A stretch of DNA of 64,000 nucleotides from Candidatus Thalassarchaeaceae archaeon. GTDB lineage: Archaea > Thermoplasmatota > Poseidoniia > Poseidoniales > Thalassarchaeaceae. The notes under the pieces are model-generated. The model was not told the origin of the DNA, made no database searches, and was given only the letters and a program-made list of their open reading frames with translations. Made by a program: the position numbers and the translations under genes. Positions 1-8,808 of the stretch are shown piece by piece (the stretch's first letter is position 1; each line of letters starts with the position of its first letter). The DNA lies in the NCBI GenBank assembly GCA_943841885.1, contig CALSZZ010000002.1, positions 216,262-280,261 on the forward strand, given 5' to 3'.

Positions 1-1058
1 AAACCTCCTAATCCACATTCCAGGGCTTCTTTAAGGAATATTTCTTCTAATGATTTATCATTTAATCTCCAAGTTATATTCATCTTTGATCTGGAGTCTT
101 TATCTGCGTGAGGTTGCCAGAAATCTGTCCTATCCAGCTCCTCATACAGTAAATCAGATTTTTCTTTATTTCTTGCTATCGCACCTTTCATTCCTCCATT
201 CTCCTCTAGCCATTTGAATACACGGCCAAGAACAAATATGCCAAACGTATTCGGAGTATTAAACATTGAACCTTTCTCGATATGGGTATTATAATCCAGC
301 ATAGTGGGAATATCACTTCCAATACGAGATATTGCCCAAGGAGATAAAATAACAACTGTTATCCCACTAGGTCCTAGATTTTTCTGTGCACCTGCATAGA
401 TAATTTCATGTTTTGATATATCTATTTCTACTCCAGTTATATCGGAACTTGCATCAACAATCAATGGCTTTCCATCACTATTTGGAGGATTGTGGTATTG
501 AGTGCCATAAAGAGTGTTATTGGACGTGTAATGAACATATATGGCATCATCTCTGATTTTAAAATCACCTTCTTTCGGGATTCTTTTGAATCCATTAATT
601 TCATCACTCCATACTCCTTTGGCTTCTCCTATTCTACTTGCTTCCTTGAGGGCTTTTTTTGACCACCCTCCGGTGATGAGGTAGTCTGCTTTTTCTCCTT
701 CTTTTAGTATATTCAAAGCGGTCATATAAAATTGTAGAGAAGCCCCTCCCTGTAAAAAAAGTATTTCATAATCTTCTGGAACTGTTAATACTCTCCTCAC
801 ACTATCCATAGCGTCATCTATAACTTTTTGAAAAGTTTCACTTCTATGGGAAATCTCTAGTAATCCAAATCCACTTCCATTTAAATTAGGCAAGGATTCC
901 GAGACCTCTCTGATGACTTCTAAAGGCAAACCAGCAGGCCCAGCACCAAAATTATGTATACGTCCATCGCTATCCATGGAACCATGACAACGCCATAGGT
1001 CTTTGACTACATCGGATAAATCATCCAATACAGGGAGAAGTTCATTTCTATAATGCAT
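1..1058 (-). CDS. serC: Phosphoserine aminotransferase-like class V aminotransferase (3' end runs off the left edge)
   Basis: Minus-strand reading from ATG at 1058 is open to the window edge: MHYRNELLPVLDDLSDVVKDLWRCHGSMDSDGRIHNFGAGPAGLPLEVIREVSESL..., with NFGAGPAGLP and later GAQKNLGPSGITVVIL (SerC-type PLP lysine motif). Confidence 0.9.
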   Translation of the reverse strand, partial: MHYRNELLPVLDDLSDVVKDLWRCHGSMDSDGRIHNFGAGPAGLPLEVIREVSESLPNLNGSGFGLLEISHRSETFQKVIDDAMDSVRRVLTVPEDYEILFLQGGASLQFYMTALNILKEGEKADYLITGGWSKKALKEASRIGEAKGVWSDEINGFKRIPKEGDFKIRDDAIYVHYTSNNTLYGTQYHNPPNSDGKPLIVDASSDITGVEIDISKHEIIYAGAQKNLGPSGITVVILSPWAISRIGSDIPTMLDYNTHIEKGSMFNTPNTFGIFVLGRVFKWLEENGGMKGAIARNKEKSDLLYEELDRTDFWQPHADKDSRSKMNITWRLNDKSLEEIFLKEALECGLGG

Positions 1059-1063
1059 GACCG

Positions 1064-1687
1064 ATGCTTGTGATACGTATCGGACTTGTTATGCTTCAAG
1101 GTGCCCGACATGTCCATATTTCTTCCCTTAATAAGGCTGCCAAGGATTCTAATATAGAAATTAAAGTAATACAATTACGTAAATCTTCAGACTTACTTGA
1201 TGAAGATATTCACGCAATAATTATCCCAGGAGGTGAATCAACAACTATGCGTCTAACTGGCAATTCTCCCGATTCTCTTTTATTACCTAGCCTACTTGAT
1301 TGGTTAAGAAAAAGGCCCAATCTTCCTGTTTTGGGTACTTGTGCTGGTGCAATATTACTTTCAGACCCTCAAGATAAGAAAGAATCATTGATTGATGCAA
1401 CAATAAATAGAAATGCATATGGTAGGCAGATAGATTCTTTCCAAGCCGATATTCAAACTCCACTTCTCGAAAGGACCTTTCCTGGAGTTTTTATTCGTGC
1501 ACCTAAATTTAATTCTGATGTATCTGCCGAGGATATTGTGGCGATTTGTGAAGGGGAGGTAGTTGGCGTTAGAAAAGGGAACAGATTAGCCTTAACCTTC
1601 CATCCAGAACTCTCTGAAGACGTCGGTTTTCATCGTTGGTTAATTGAACGGGCAAGTACAATTGTGGAGGCGAAAAATGTCTCTTAA
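1064..1687 (+). CDS. pdxT: Pyridoxal 5'-phosphate synthase glutaminase subunit
   Basis: IGLVMLQGA, IIPGGESTTMRL, LGTCAGAILL and TFHPELSED are PdxT motifs. Confidence 0.9.
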   Translation: MLVIRIGLVMLQGARHVHISSLNKAAKDSNIEIKVIQLRKSSDLLDEDIHAIIIPGGESTTMRLTGNSPDSLLLPSLLDWLRKRPNLPVLGTCAGAILLSDPQDKKESLIDATINRNAYGRQIDSFQADIQTPLLERTFPGVFIRAPKFNSDVSAEDIVAICEGEVVGVRKGNRLALTFHPELSEDVGFHRWLIERASTIVEAKNVS

Positions 1688-2810
1688 TTTTAGCTTACCT
1701 CAACTTCCTAATTTACATGAAGCACCTGAAAAAACGGATGCTGAAGGATGTATTCAGTGTCAAATGGGTAGTAAATTAGTTTTATTCATAACGGGACATT
1801 GCCACTGGCAATGTGACTATTGCCCGCTTTCTGAAAATCGTAGAGAAATTGATTGGATGTACGCCAATGAAAGGAAATGTGAAAACTTCGATCAAGTAAT
1901 AGAAGAAGCTCATGCTATGCGTGCAACAGGTGCTGGAATAACTGGAGGAGATCCTCTCATGGCTAAAGATAGAACTATCGAAGGAATAAGGCGACTGAAA
2001 GATGAATTTGGTCCTCAATTTCATCTCCATATGTATACAAGTATACCATTCCGAACAGAATGGGCAAAAGATTTTGCAGATGCAGGATTAGATGAAATAA
2101 GATTTCATTTCTTAAATTTAGAATCAAAAAAATATAAAGAAACTATTTCTGCTTGCTCAAAGGCAGGAATATTCACTGGAGTTGAAATACCCTGTGAACC
2201 AGATAAAGAAAAAGAATTATTATTATTATTGGAAGATTTAAGAGATTTTGATATATCTTTTATCAATATCAATGAACTAGAGATAACGGTAGGAAATCAT
2301 GATAATATGGAGCTAAGGGGATTTAATTTATCTACAGAAATAACCGCTGGAGCAAATGGTTCTGCCGAATTAGCAATCTCTATGAAAGAAAGAGTAAATG
2401 CAGCAGAATTAGGGCTCCCAGATCCATTCGATGGTGAATTAAAACAAGCATATGGTTTCCATCTAAAATTCTGTACCGCTGTTTACAAAGATGCTGGGCA
2501 ACTTCGCAGACGTTTCCTTCGAAGGGGGGAATCAACCATAGCACCGCATGAAAATCTAACAGAAGATGGTACAATAGTATTTGGCGCCATTTCTTCTACA
2601 GAAGAAGATCAGGAGATGTGGATTTCGGAGATTATTGAAGAAACAAATCTTCCTCGTAGATTCCTATATTGGGATCCGAATTATCAAAGGATTGAATTGC
2701 CTTTAGTAGTTGCGGAATCTATTGCTAATGATATAGGTGCACCTGTATCATTCGTTGAAGTACTTCCTACTTTTGAAAGATTAGAAATGACTGTAATATG
2801 GCTAAATTAG
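1677..2810 (+). CDS. Radical SAM protein (COG2108-like, pyruvate formate-lyase activating enzyme related)
   Basis: CHWQCDYCPL is CxxxCxxC; GAGITGGDPL; ATG at 1677 overlaps the pdxT stop. Confidence 0.8.
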   Translation: MSLNFSLPQLPNLHEAPEKTDAEGCIQCQMGSKLVLFITGHCHWQCDYCPLSENRREIDWMYANERKCENFDQVIEEAHAMRATGAGITGGDPLMAKDRTIEGIRRLKDEFGPQFHLHMYTSIPFRTEWAKDFADAGLDEIRFHFLNLESKKYKETISACSKAGIFTGVEIPCEPDKEKELLLLLEDLRDFDISFININELEITVGNHDNMELRGFNLSTEITAGANGSAELAISMKERVNAAELGLPDPFDGELKQAYGFHLKFCTAVYKDAGQLRRRFLRRGESTIAPHENLTEDGTIVFGAISSTEEDQEMWISEIIEETNLPRRFLYWDPNYQRIELPLVVAESIANDIGAPVSFVEVLPTFERLEMTVIWLN

Positions 2811-2871
2811 AGTGATAAAATTAATATTTGTTTTGAACACATTGATAGAGTTTAGCATAACTAGTCGCTTC

Positions 2872-4707
2872 ATGCCTGTCCGGGTTTTAGATTTGGATAA
2901 TTCTAAAATTAATCCTTTTCGAAGACTTTCTGCATCTCAAGTAATAGCTTGGGAAAACTGTCCAAGACTCTGGTATTATGGCTGGAGGGAACGACTCAAA
3001 ACGCCACTTCCTCCTCAAATAATCAGGGGTAATGCAGTTGAAGAATGTATTTGCAGAGTTCTTCGTGATTCTCCATTGTTCATTGGCCCGGATTCTGATC
3101 AAGACATGACTTCGCCAATTGATGCTGCTGGATCTCCAGCATTAGACCAAGAAGGATGGGTAGGTCCTAATCTAAAATTAAGATCTGAAAACTTATGGCC
3201 AAATAATCGTAATGAGTTAGAGGAATGGGCATTTAAAAGAGCAATTTATCATTTCCAGGGGTGTTGGGAAAAAGCAATTGAAGATTGGGAATCAAATCCT
3301 AATCGTACAGGTGATTCTTCAGATATTACTTCTGAAGAAGCTCTGAATATGGTTTTTTCAGGAATTAGATTACATCTTGATGAGCTAGAAAGGTGTATTG
3401 AAAAAGGAGTAGATAGAAATCTTGAACTCTGGCGGAGAGGAGAATTTAGAGAATATTGGCCAGCTCCTGATGGTTTTCCAAGGAAGTGGAATACGCCTAA
3501 TCCTTCAGCATCTCAAGGGGATATTTCATGGCTTGAATCATGGGAATATGCTAGGCCATGGTTTGTTGATCCGGATGCTGCTCCTTTCTCTCAAACTACT
3601 TCACACCCTGATGGTTGGTTTCAAGGAGAATATGACCTAGTATATCGTTGGTCGGGAGAGCCAAATATTATTGATTTGAAAGCATCAGTAGGTAAAGGAG
3701 ACCGTTCAGCAGGATATGTTAAACAATTACAATTGTATGCATGGTTATGGTGGGAAACTCATGAACGTTCAGATGAAGTTAAAGGTTTAGAAATATGGTA
3801 CTTAGGGACCGAATCAATAAAAAAAATAGCTGTACCAAGTAAAGAAACTATGGAGATAATGTCTGCTGAATTATTGGAGATTTACAACTTAATTCATGCT
3901 CGTGACCCAGATATCTCTGATTGCCCGACTAATCCGTCTCCGCTCAATATCTTTAACAAAGGAGGAATTCCGGCTAATCCTCCTATAGATGCTACTCCAA
4001 AGTCACGTTGTAGAGTCTGTGAATTAAGGGCTATCTGCGAGGGTAGTGATTATGAGACAGATCTACCTTTAATGAATAGGATAGAAAAATTCGGCCATGC
4101 ATGGCCGGTTACTCCTTTGGGAGAAATAAAAACTAGATTTTCTTTAACAGGAGAAGTAATTCATCTTAGTGGCCCTGAAATATCATCTAATGGTGATATC
4201 GAAGTAAATTTTACCCTACAACACGGTTATGATCGGGCAAAAGTTAGAGAACATAGAAATGGAGGTTTCAAGAATATTACCAGATCAATTTCCGAAGGTT
4301 CTAAAATTAGAATAGATAATGCTCTTTCTTCTTTATGGAAAGGGCAACTGGTTATCGATTTAGATAATAAATCAAAGATAACTATGCTTAAAGACTCATT
4401 TGATGCACCTATTGTGGATGTGGAAACACGCATCAGTATTGTGGCTAGGGTATGGTCTATTGATGCCTTCCCAGATGCCAAAGGAATTAGAAGATGGTCA
4501 ATAACGTTGGTTGATAAATCCGGTTCTGGAGGAAGCGTTGCTTTCAAGCAATTTATACCGAATTCTGCTGCTGCTATAGCAAGAGGGGACATCATAGCTA
4601 TACTCAATGGTGAAGCAGGAGAATTCGCTGGAAGGTCTCAGATAAAGATCGGACCAGGAAGCAGAGTAGTCATTCTCAGGGATTCTGAAGATATCGCTTC
4701 ATTTTAG
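2872..4707 (+). CDS. PD-(D/E)XK family nuclease (RecB/Cas4/Dna2-like, probable Fe-S cluster) with C-terminal OB-like region
   Basis: SASQVIAWENCPRLWYYGW, NIIDLKAS...KQLQLYAWLWW, CRVCELRAIC (C-x2-C-x5-C). Confidence 0.7.
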   Translation: MPVRVLDLDNSKINPFRRLSASQVIAWENCPRLWYYGWRERLKTPLPPQIIRGNAVEECICRVLRDSPLFIGPDSDQDMTSPIDAAGSPALDQEGWVGPNLKLRSENLWPNNRNELEEWAFKRAIYHFQGCWEKAIEDWESNPNRTGDSSDITSEEALNMVFSGIRLHLDELERCIEKGVDRNLELWRRGEFREYWPAPDGFPRKWNTPNPSASQGDISWLESWEYARPWFVDPDAAPFSQTTSHPDGWFQGEYDLVYRWSGEPNIIDLKASVGKGDRSAGYVKQLQLYAWLWWETHERSDEVKGLEIWYLGTESIKKIAVPSKETMEIMSAELLEIYNLIHARDPDISDCPTNPSPLNIFNKGGIPANPPIDATPKSRCRVCELRAICEGSDYETDLPLMNRIEKFGHAWPVTPLGEIKTRFSLTGEVIHLSGPEISSNGDIEVNFTLQHGYDRAKVREHRNGGFKNITRSISEGSKIRIDNALSSLWKGQLVIDLDNKSKITMLKDSFDAPIVDVETRISIVARVWSIDAFPDAKGIRRWSITLVDKSGSGGSVAFKQFIPNSAAAIARGDIIAILNGEAGEFAGRSQIKIGPGSRVVILRDSEDIASF

Positions 4708-4718
4708 AATTTTTTTGG

Positions 4719-4800
4719 CGCCGAGAGAGGGATTTGAACCCCCGAATCCAAGGATAATGGATTTCGAATCCATCGCAATACCGGGCTATGCGATCTCGGC
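4719..4800 (-). tRNA. tRNA-Ser(CGA)
   Basis: Reverse complement GCCGAGATCGCATAGCCCGGTATTGCGATGGATTCGAAATCCATTATCCTTGGATTCGGGGGTTCAAATCCCTCTCTCGGC: 7-bp acceptor, anticodon loop TTCGAAA, extended variable arm, TTCAAAT T-loop. Confidence 0.9.
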
Positions 4801-4855
4801 TATATTTGTTCCAAACTTGGATTAGAAATAAGTCTGACTAGTATGTCGGAGGGGT

Positions 4856-5056
4856 ATGCGCATTGAAGTCGAGAGCCAAGGAGAAGTTTTTACCTTTGAA
4901 TCTAAAACACCTCTTTCAATAAATGAAATTTTGAATAAATTAGAGATAGCCCCATCTACGGTACTTGCTGTGTATGAAGGAACTATTCTTCCGCATACTT
5001 CAATAATAGAGTCAGATGTAAAATTAGAACTAGTCATAGTCTCCTCAGGTGGATGA
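4856..5056 (+). CDS. Ubiquitin-like MoaD/ThiS/SAMP family protein with C-terminal GG
   Basis: 66-aa beta-grasp-like sequence ending VIVSSGG. Confidence 0.75.
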   Translation: MRIEVESQGEVFTFESKTPLSINEILNKLEIAPSTVLAVYEGTILPHTSIIESDVKLELVIVSSGG

Positions 5057-5285
5057 TTTTATTTTTTCAATTTTTCTTTGAGAAATTTAAAAATATCTTT
5101 ACTCTCAATTATCATTGCACCGACGTATTCCAATATTTCTATTGTATCCAACAGACTAATGATTATTATGAGGCCTTATATCTTATTTTCACTAATTTTT
5201 TCGTTTTCACTAAAAATTTTATCTAAATTGGGAAAACAAAGTTTCTCTAAATATGTAGATTAAAAGCCAGCTCATGCCAACAAAA

Positions 5286-5393
5286 TCATTGTTTAGCCCG
5301 CTTACGTGAGGCTTTTCGTCGACGAAGCTTCTTTTTTCTCCATTTCCAACGCTGCTGCCCTCGCTTCTTCCATGCACGAGAGCCACGCTTCAT
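5286..5393 (-). CDS. eL41-like ribosomal protein, 35 aa (not in supplied ORF track)
   Basis: MKRGSRAWKKRGQQRWKWRKKKLRRRKASRKRAKQ*; the C-terminal half resembles eL41 ([25 protein letters not shown]). Confidence 0.6.
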   Translation of the reverse strand: MKRGSRAWKKRGQQRWKWRKKKLRRRKASRKRAKQ

Positions 5394-5452
5394 TCGGGCC
5401 GCCGACTTACTGCCCCTATATGAGCGATTCGTGCGTACTCTATTTTCTGTGG

Positions 5453-5526
5453 TGGGCAATACAGGATTCGAACCCGTGTCACCGGCTTAGAAGGCCAGCA
5501 TGATATCCAGACTACACCAATCGCCC
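5453..5526 (-). tRNA. tRNA-Arg(TCT)
   Basis: Reverse complement GGGCGATTGGTGTAGTCTGGATATCATGCTGGCCTTCTAAGCCGGTGACACGGGTTCGAATCCTGTATTGCCCA; anticodon loop CTTCTAA. Confidence 0.92.
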
Positions 5527-5581
5527 TTGGGCTTACGCGGTAGCATCTCTCTCATGAACTTAACACATGAGGGAGGGTCCC

Positions 5582-6142
5582 TCATTTGTTTTTGAAAAAT
5601 TTAGCACATTTAGGACACCTTGTTGGAGTACTCACTCTTCTCCTGTCCCATGTATGTCCACAATCTCCACAAATCCATTGCCTTTCTGGTAATTTTTCTA
5701 ACACTTGTTGTCTTAATTCTCTTAGTATTTTAGAATCTTTTAATTTAGGGGCAGGAGCAACCTTATTGACAAGTGAACTATGTTCGCCATCATGATCAGT
5801 TAATCCCGCGGCATGTAATAATTCATGAACTAATGTATGTAAATACAATGATTTATCCTTGGAAAGAATTGGATTAAGTGCGATTACGATTGGCCCAGGT
5901 GATAACTTTAATCTTCTCCTTCTGAATAACTCTTTGTGGTTGCACTCAAATCTTGTAAAACCTAGTCTCGATTCTCCTTCATCAGTCCATATTAATTTTA
6001 CTTCCTTATCCAAATGATTAAGAAAAGGGGCTTTTTTTCCTTTTAATAGAGATTTTATTTCTTCAATGATGCCATCAGGCATACTCGGTATTTTTGAAAT
6101 ACTAGTCATCCCCTCTGTCCTGCCTGCATGTTCGTATTCCAT
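5582..6142 (-). CDS. SprT-like zinc metalloprotease with C-terminal zinc ribbon
   Basis: LHTLVHELLHAAGLTDHDGEHSSLV (HExxH-type); WICGDCGHTW...TRCPKCAKF. Start trimmed to MEYEHAG to avoid overlapping the opposite-strand tRNA-Ala. Confidence 0.75.
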   Translation of the reverse strand: MEYEHAGRTEGMTSISKIPSMPDGIIEEIKSLLKGKKAPFLNHLDKEVKLIWTDEGESRLGFTRFECNHKELFRRRRLKLSPGPIVIALNPILSKDKSLYLHTLVHELLHAAGLTDHDGEHSSLVNKVAPAPKLKDSKILRELRQQVLEKLPERQWICGDCGHTWDRRRVSTPTRCPKCAKFFKNK

Positions 6143-6178
6143 TCTCCTTAAATGGTCACCGTCAAACGGATAATCAAA

Positions 6179-6255
6179 GGGCGTGTGGCGCAGCTTGGAA
6201 GCGCGCTTCCTTGGCATGGAAGAGGCCCCGAGTTCAAATCTCGGCACGTCCACCA
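6179..6255 (+). tRNA. tRNA-Ala(GGC), CCA encoded
   Basis: GGGCGTGTGGCGCAGCTTGGAAGCGCGCTTCCTTGGCATGGAAGAGGCCCCGAGTTCAAATCTCGGCACGTCCACCA; anticodon loop TTGGCAT. Confidence 0.92.
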
Positions 6256-6488
6256 TATTTGTAAATGAATTATTAAATTCGAGGTTTATGTTCACATCTA
6301 TTGTGAATTAATCATTTGTTCAATTAAGTATAAAAGATAATTTATTTTTTTATACAGTCGAGTAAATAAATAATATTTTTGTTATCATTTGTATGAATAA
6401 TTATATAAATATTGATTATTCAAGTATTATTAATAATATATTCTTTTCAAACGAACAAATAATAAACCTAATGAATAGTCGAGGTAAC

Positions 6489-7499
6489 ATGATAGACAAG
6501 GCAAAATTAGAATATATATGGCTAGACGGTTATGAACCTACTCAGAATATGAGAAGTAAGACATTAATTAGAAACAATTTTACTGGTGTTATTGATGAAT
6601 GTCCAATGTGGTCATTTGATGGTTCTTCGACCAAACAAGCAGAAGGAAAGAGTTCCGACTGTTTATTGAAACCTGTGTCTATTTTTCCTGATCCACAAAG
6701 AATTGATGGTTTTCTTGTAATGTGTGAAGTTTTGAATCCAGATGGCACCCCACATCCAAGTAATGGTAGGGCGATAATCGAAGAAGATGATAATGACTTT
6801 TGGTTCGGTTATGAACAAGAATATTTCATTATGGATGTTGATACTCAACTTCCATTAGGTTTTCCTGTAGGAGGTTATCCCGGTCCACAAGGACTTTACT
6901 ATTGTTCAGTTGGTGGAAAGAACACGCATGGCAGAGGACTTGTTGAGGAGCATGCAGATATGTGCTTAGAAGCCGGTATAAATTTTGAAGGAATTAATCA
7001 AGAAGTTGCATGCGGACAATGGGAATTTCAGATTTTCGCTAAGGGGGCAAAGCAAGCAGGCGACGAATTATGGATAGCAAGGTATCTCTTAGATAGATTG
7101 ACAGAGAAATATGGATATTATATTGAATACCACCCCAAACCAATCAAAGGTGACTGGAATGGTTCAGGGATGCATGTTAATTTTAGTGATGGAAGGATGA
7201 GAGATGAAGGAGGGGAGGAACTTTTTACAGATATCTGTGAAGCTTTTGGTAAGAATATTGATGCACACATGTCAGTTTATGGAGCCCATAATGAACTACG
7301 ATTAACAGGCCTTCACGAAACTCAATCAATAGATCAATTTTCTTACGGTGTTTCAGATCGTGGAGCATCAATACGTATTCCTATTGGGACAATAGAAGAC
7401 GGTTGGAAAGGAAGATTAGAAGATAGAAGACCTGCGTCGAATGGCGATCCATATAAAATAGGGGCGGTTGTAATTAGTACTACTAAATCAGCATATTGA
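6489..7499 (+). CDS. Glutamine synthetase type II (GSII, eukaryotic-type)
   Basis: YIWLDGYEPTQNMRSKT, WSFDGSSTKQAEGKSSDCLL, GYPGPQGLYYCSVG, VACGQWEFQ, GDWNGSGMHVNFS: GSII motifs and about 340-aa length. Confidence 0.9.
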   Translation: MIDKAKLEYIWLDGYEPTQNMRSKTLIRNNFTGVIDECPMWSFDGSSTKQAEGKSSDCLLKPVSIFPDPQRIDGFLVMCEVLNPDGTPHPSNGRAIIEEDDNDFWFGYEQEYFIMDVDTQLPLGFPVGGYPGPQGLYYCSVGGKNTHGRGLVEEHADMCLEAGINFEGINQEVACGQWEFQIFAKGAKQAGDELWIARYLLDRLTEKYGYYIEYHPKPIKGDWNGSGMHVNFSDGRMRDEGGEELFTDICEAFGKNIDAHMSVYGAHNELRLTGLHETQSIDQFSYGVSDRGASIRIPIGTIEDGWKGRLEDRRPASNGDPYKIGAVVISTTKSAY

Positions 7500-8424
7500 T
7501 TTTTAGAAGTTTGACTACTTCATCAGCACAACCCCACGAGAGAGTCACACCCGCACCTCCATGGCCATAATTATGAATTACTTTTTTCTTATCGACAATT
7601 TCCATTTCAAGTCTGAGCTTATATCTAGATGGCCTCAATCCAACTGCTGAACCTACAATATTCTCTCTGTTCAATTCAGGCCAAAAAGACTCGCATTTAG
7701 ATAAAATATCTTCTGTATCCCTTTCTCTTATTGTTGTATCCCAATCTCCCTTTTGAGCAGTCCCTCCGAGGACAGTTACATCTCTACGTGGGATGGTATA
7801 TGTCAAAGTTTCAGGTTGTTGGTCATATCGGCCAAAACCAGGGTCTTGATTTATGTATACAACTTGCCCTCTTACTGGAATCACTTCTTCATCATTTGAT
7901 AATAATCTTGCACCTAGTCCTGAACAATTTACAATAAACTCACCCGGGACTTCTTCAATAGAATCAAATTCATTAGACTCAATTAACCCTCCTAATGTTT
8001 TGAATTTTGATAATAGCCATGGCATGTAAAGATTCATTTCTATGACTGGGGCCTCTAATTCCCAGCCAAATTCATAATTCCCTATTATCTCATCTTGATT
8101 AAGGATCCTAAAATGAGGAATATCAAAACTCCATCCTGGAGGGGCACATTCTTGTTCAAGATATTCTCTTCCTAGGCGCATAGAAATACATTCTACTCCT
8201 TCACTTTCTCTGAGTCTTACCAATTCATTGAACGTTTGAATTGACCATTGATTAGTTTTTTCTACTGGTTCTACAAGGAACGGATACCACCATGCTGCAG
8301 CCACATCCGATACTGTATCAGGGCTAAATTCTTTAGAAATTATTCTTACTTGCCATCCCTGTTGTAATAATCTTATCCCTGTTGTTAAGCCTGAAACTCC
8401 TGCTCCTACAACAGTGATTTGCAT
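7483..8424 (-). CDS. D-amino-acid oxidase-like FAD-dependent oxidoreductase
   Basis: N-terminal ITVVGAGVSGLTTGIRLL; AAAWWYPF; VRGQVVYI; HNYGHGGAGVTLSWGCA. Confidence 0.85.
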   Translation of the reverse strand: MQITVVGAGVSGLTTGIRLLQQGWQVRIISKEFSPDTVSDVAAAWWYPFLVEPVEKTNQWSIQTFNELVRLRESEGVECISMRLGREYLEQECAPPGWSFDIPHFRILNQDEIIGNYEFGWELEAPVIEMNLYMPWLLSKFKTLGGLIESNEFDSIEEVPGEFIVNCSGLGARLLSNDEEVIPVRGQVVYINQDPGFGRYDQQPETLTYTIPRRDVTVLGGTAQKGDWDTTIRERDTEDILSKCESFWPELNRENIVGSAVGLRPSRYKLRLEMEIVDKKKVIHNYGHGGAGVTLSWGCADEVVKLLKINMLI

Positions 8425-8509
8425 GCCTTGAGATAAAGGTACAGTAAATCATCTAGTCGGTAAGGTAAATGTCTTCAACAAAACCCCCTCTGGAATAAAT
8501 GGTGATCAA

Positions 8510-8695
8510 TTGCCTAAAGTTAAGCGACCGAAAAAAGGATGGTATAGAATCACCAAAAAACGTCTTTTTCGTGGTCCACCTGTAAAACCAAGTGAGAAAG
8601 GATTACCGCCATGTCCTGCCTGTGGGCAGTGGACTATGCAGAAAGATAACAAACGTAATGAATTATTCTGTGGCCTATGTGGCGCAATACTCTAA
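8510..8695 (+). CDS. Small zinc-ribbon protein
   Basis: Basic N-terminus followed by CPACGQW...FCGLCGAIL. Confidence 0.6.
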   Translation: MPKVKRPKKGWYRITKKRLFRGPPVKPSEKGLPPCPACGQWTMQKDNKRNELFCGLCGAIL

Positions 8696-8735
8696 CTGTG
8701 CCAAATCCAATATGTGTATGCCTTCTCCGCAAGAC

Positions 8736-8800
8736 GCCACTGTGATGAAAAACCGCACCGGATGCTTTGGTCATCAAGAGTGATGGGCGATCTGAGTGGC
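8736..8800 (+). ncRNA. Candidate box C/D-like sRNA
   Basis: Terminal stem GCCAC/GTGGC flanks C box GTGATGA (8742-8748) and D box CTGA (8792-8795). Internal C'/D' boxes are not convincing. Confidence 0.3.
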
Positions 8801-8808
8801 ACTAGGAT

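Noticed and set aside
5306-5503. 65-aa plus-strand ORF
   Set aside because: Overlaps the minus-strand eL41-like gene and tRNA-Arg; no recognisable protein.
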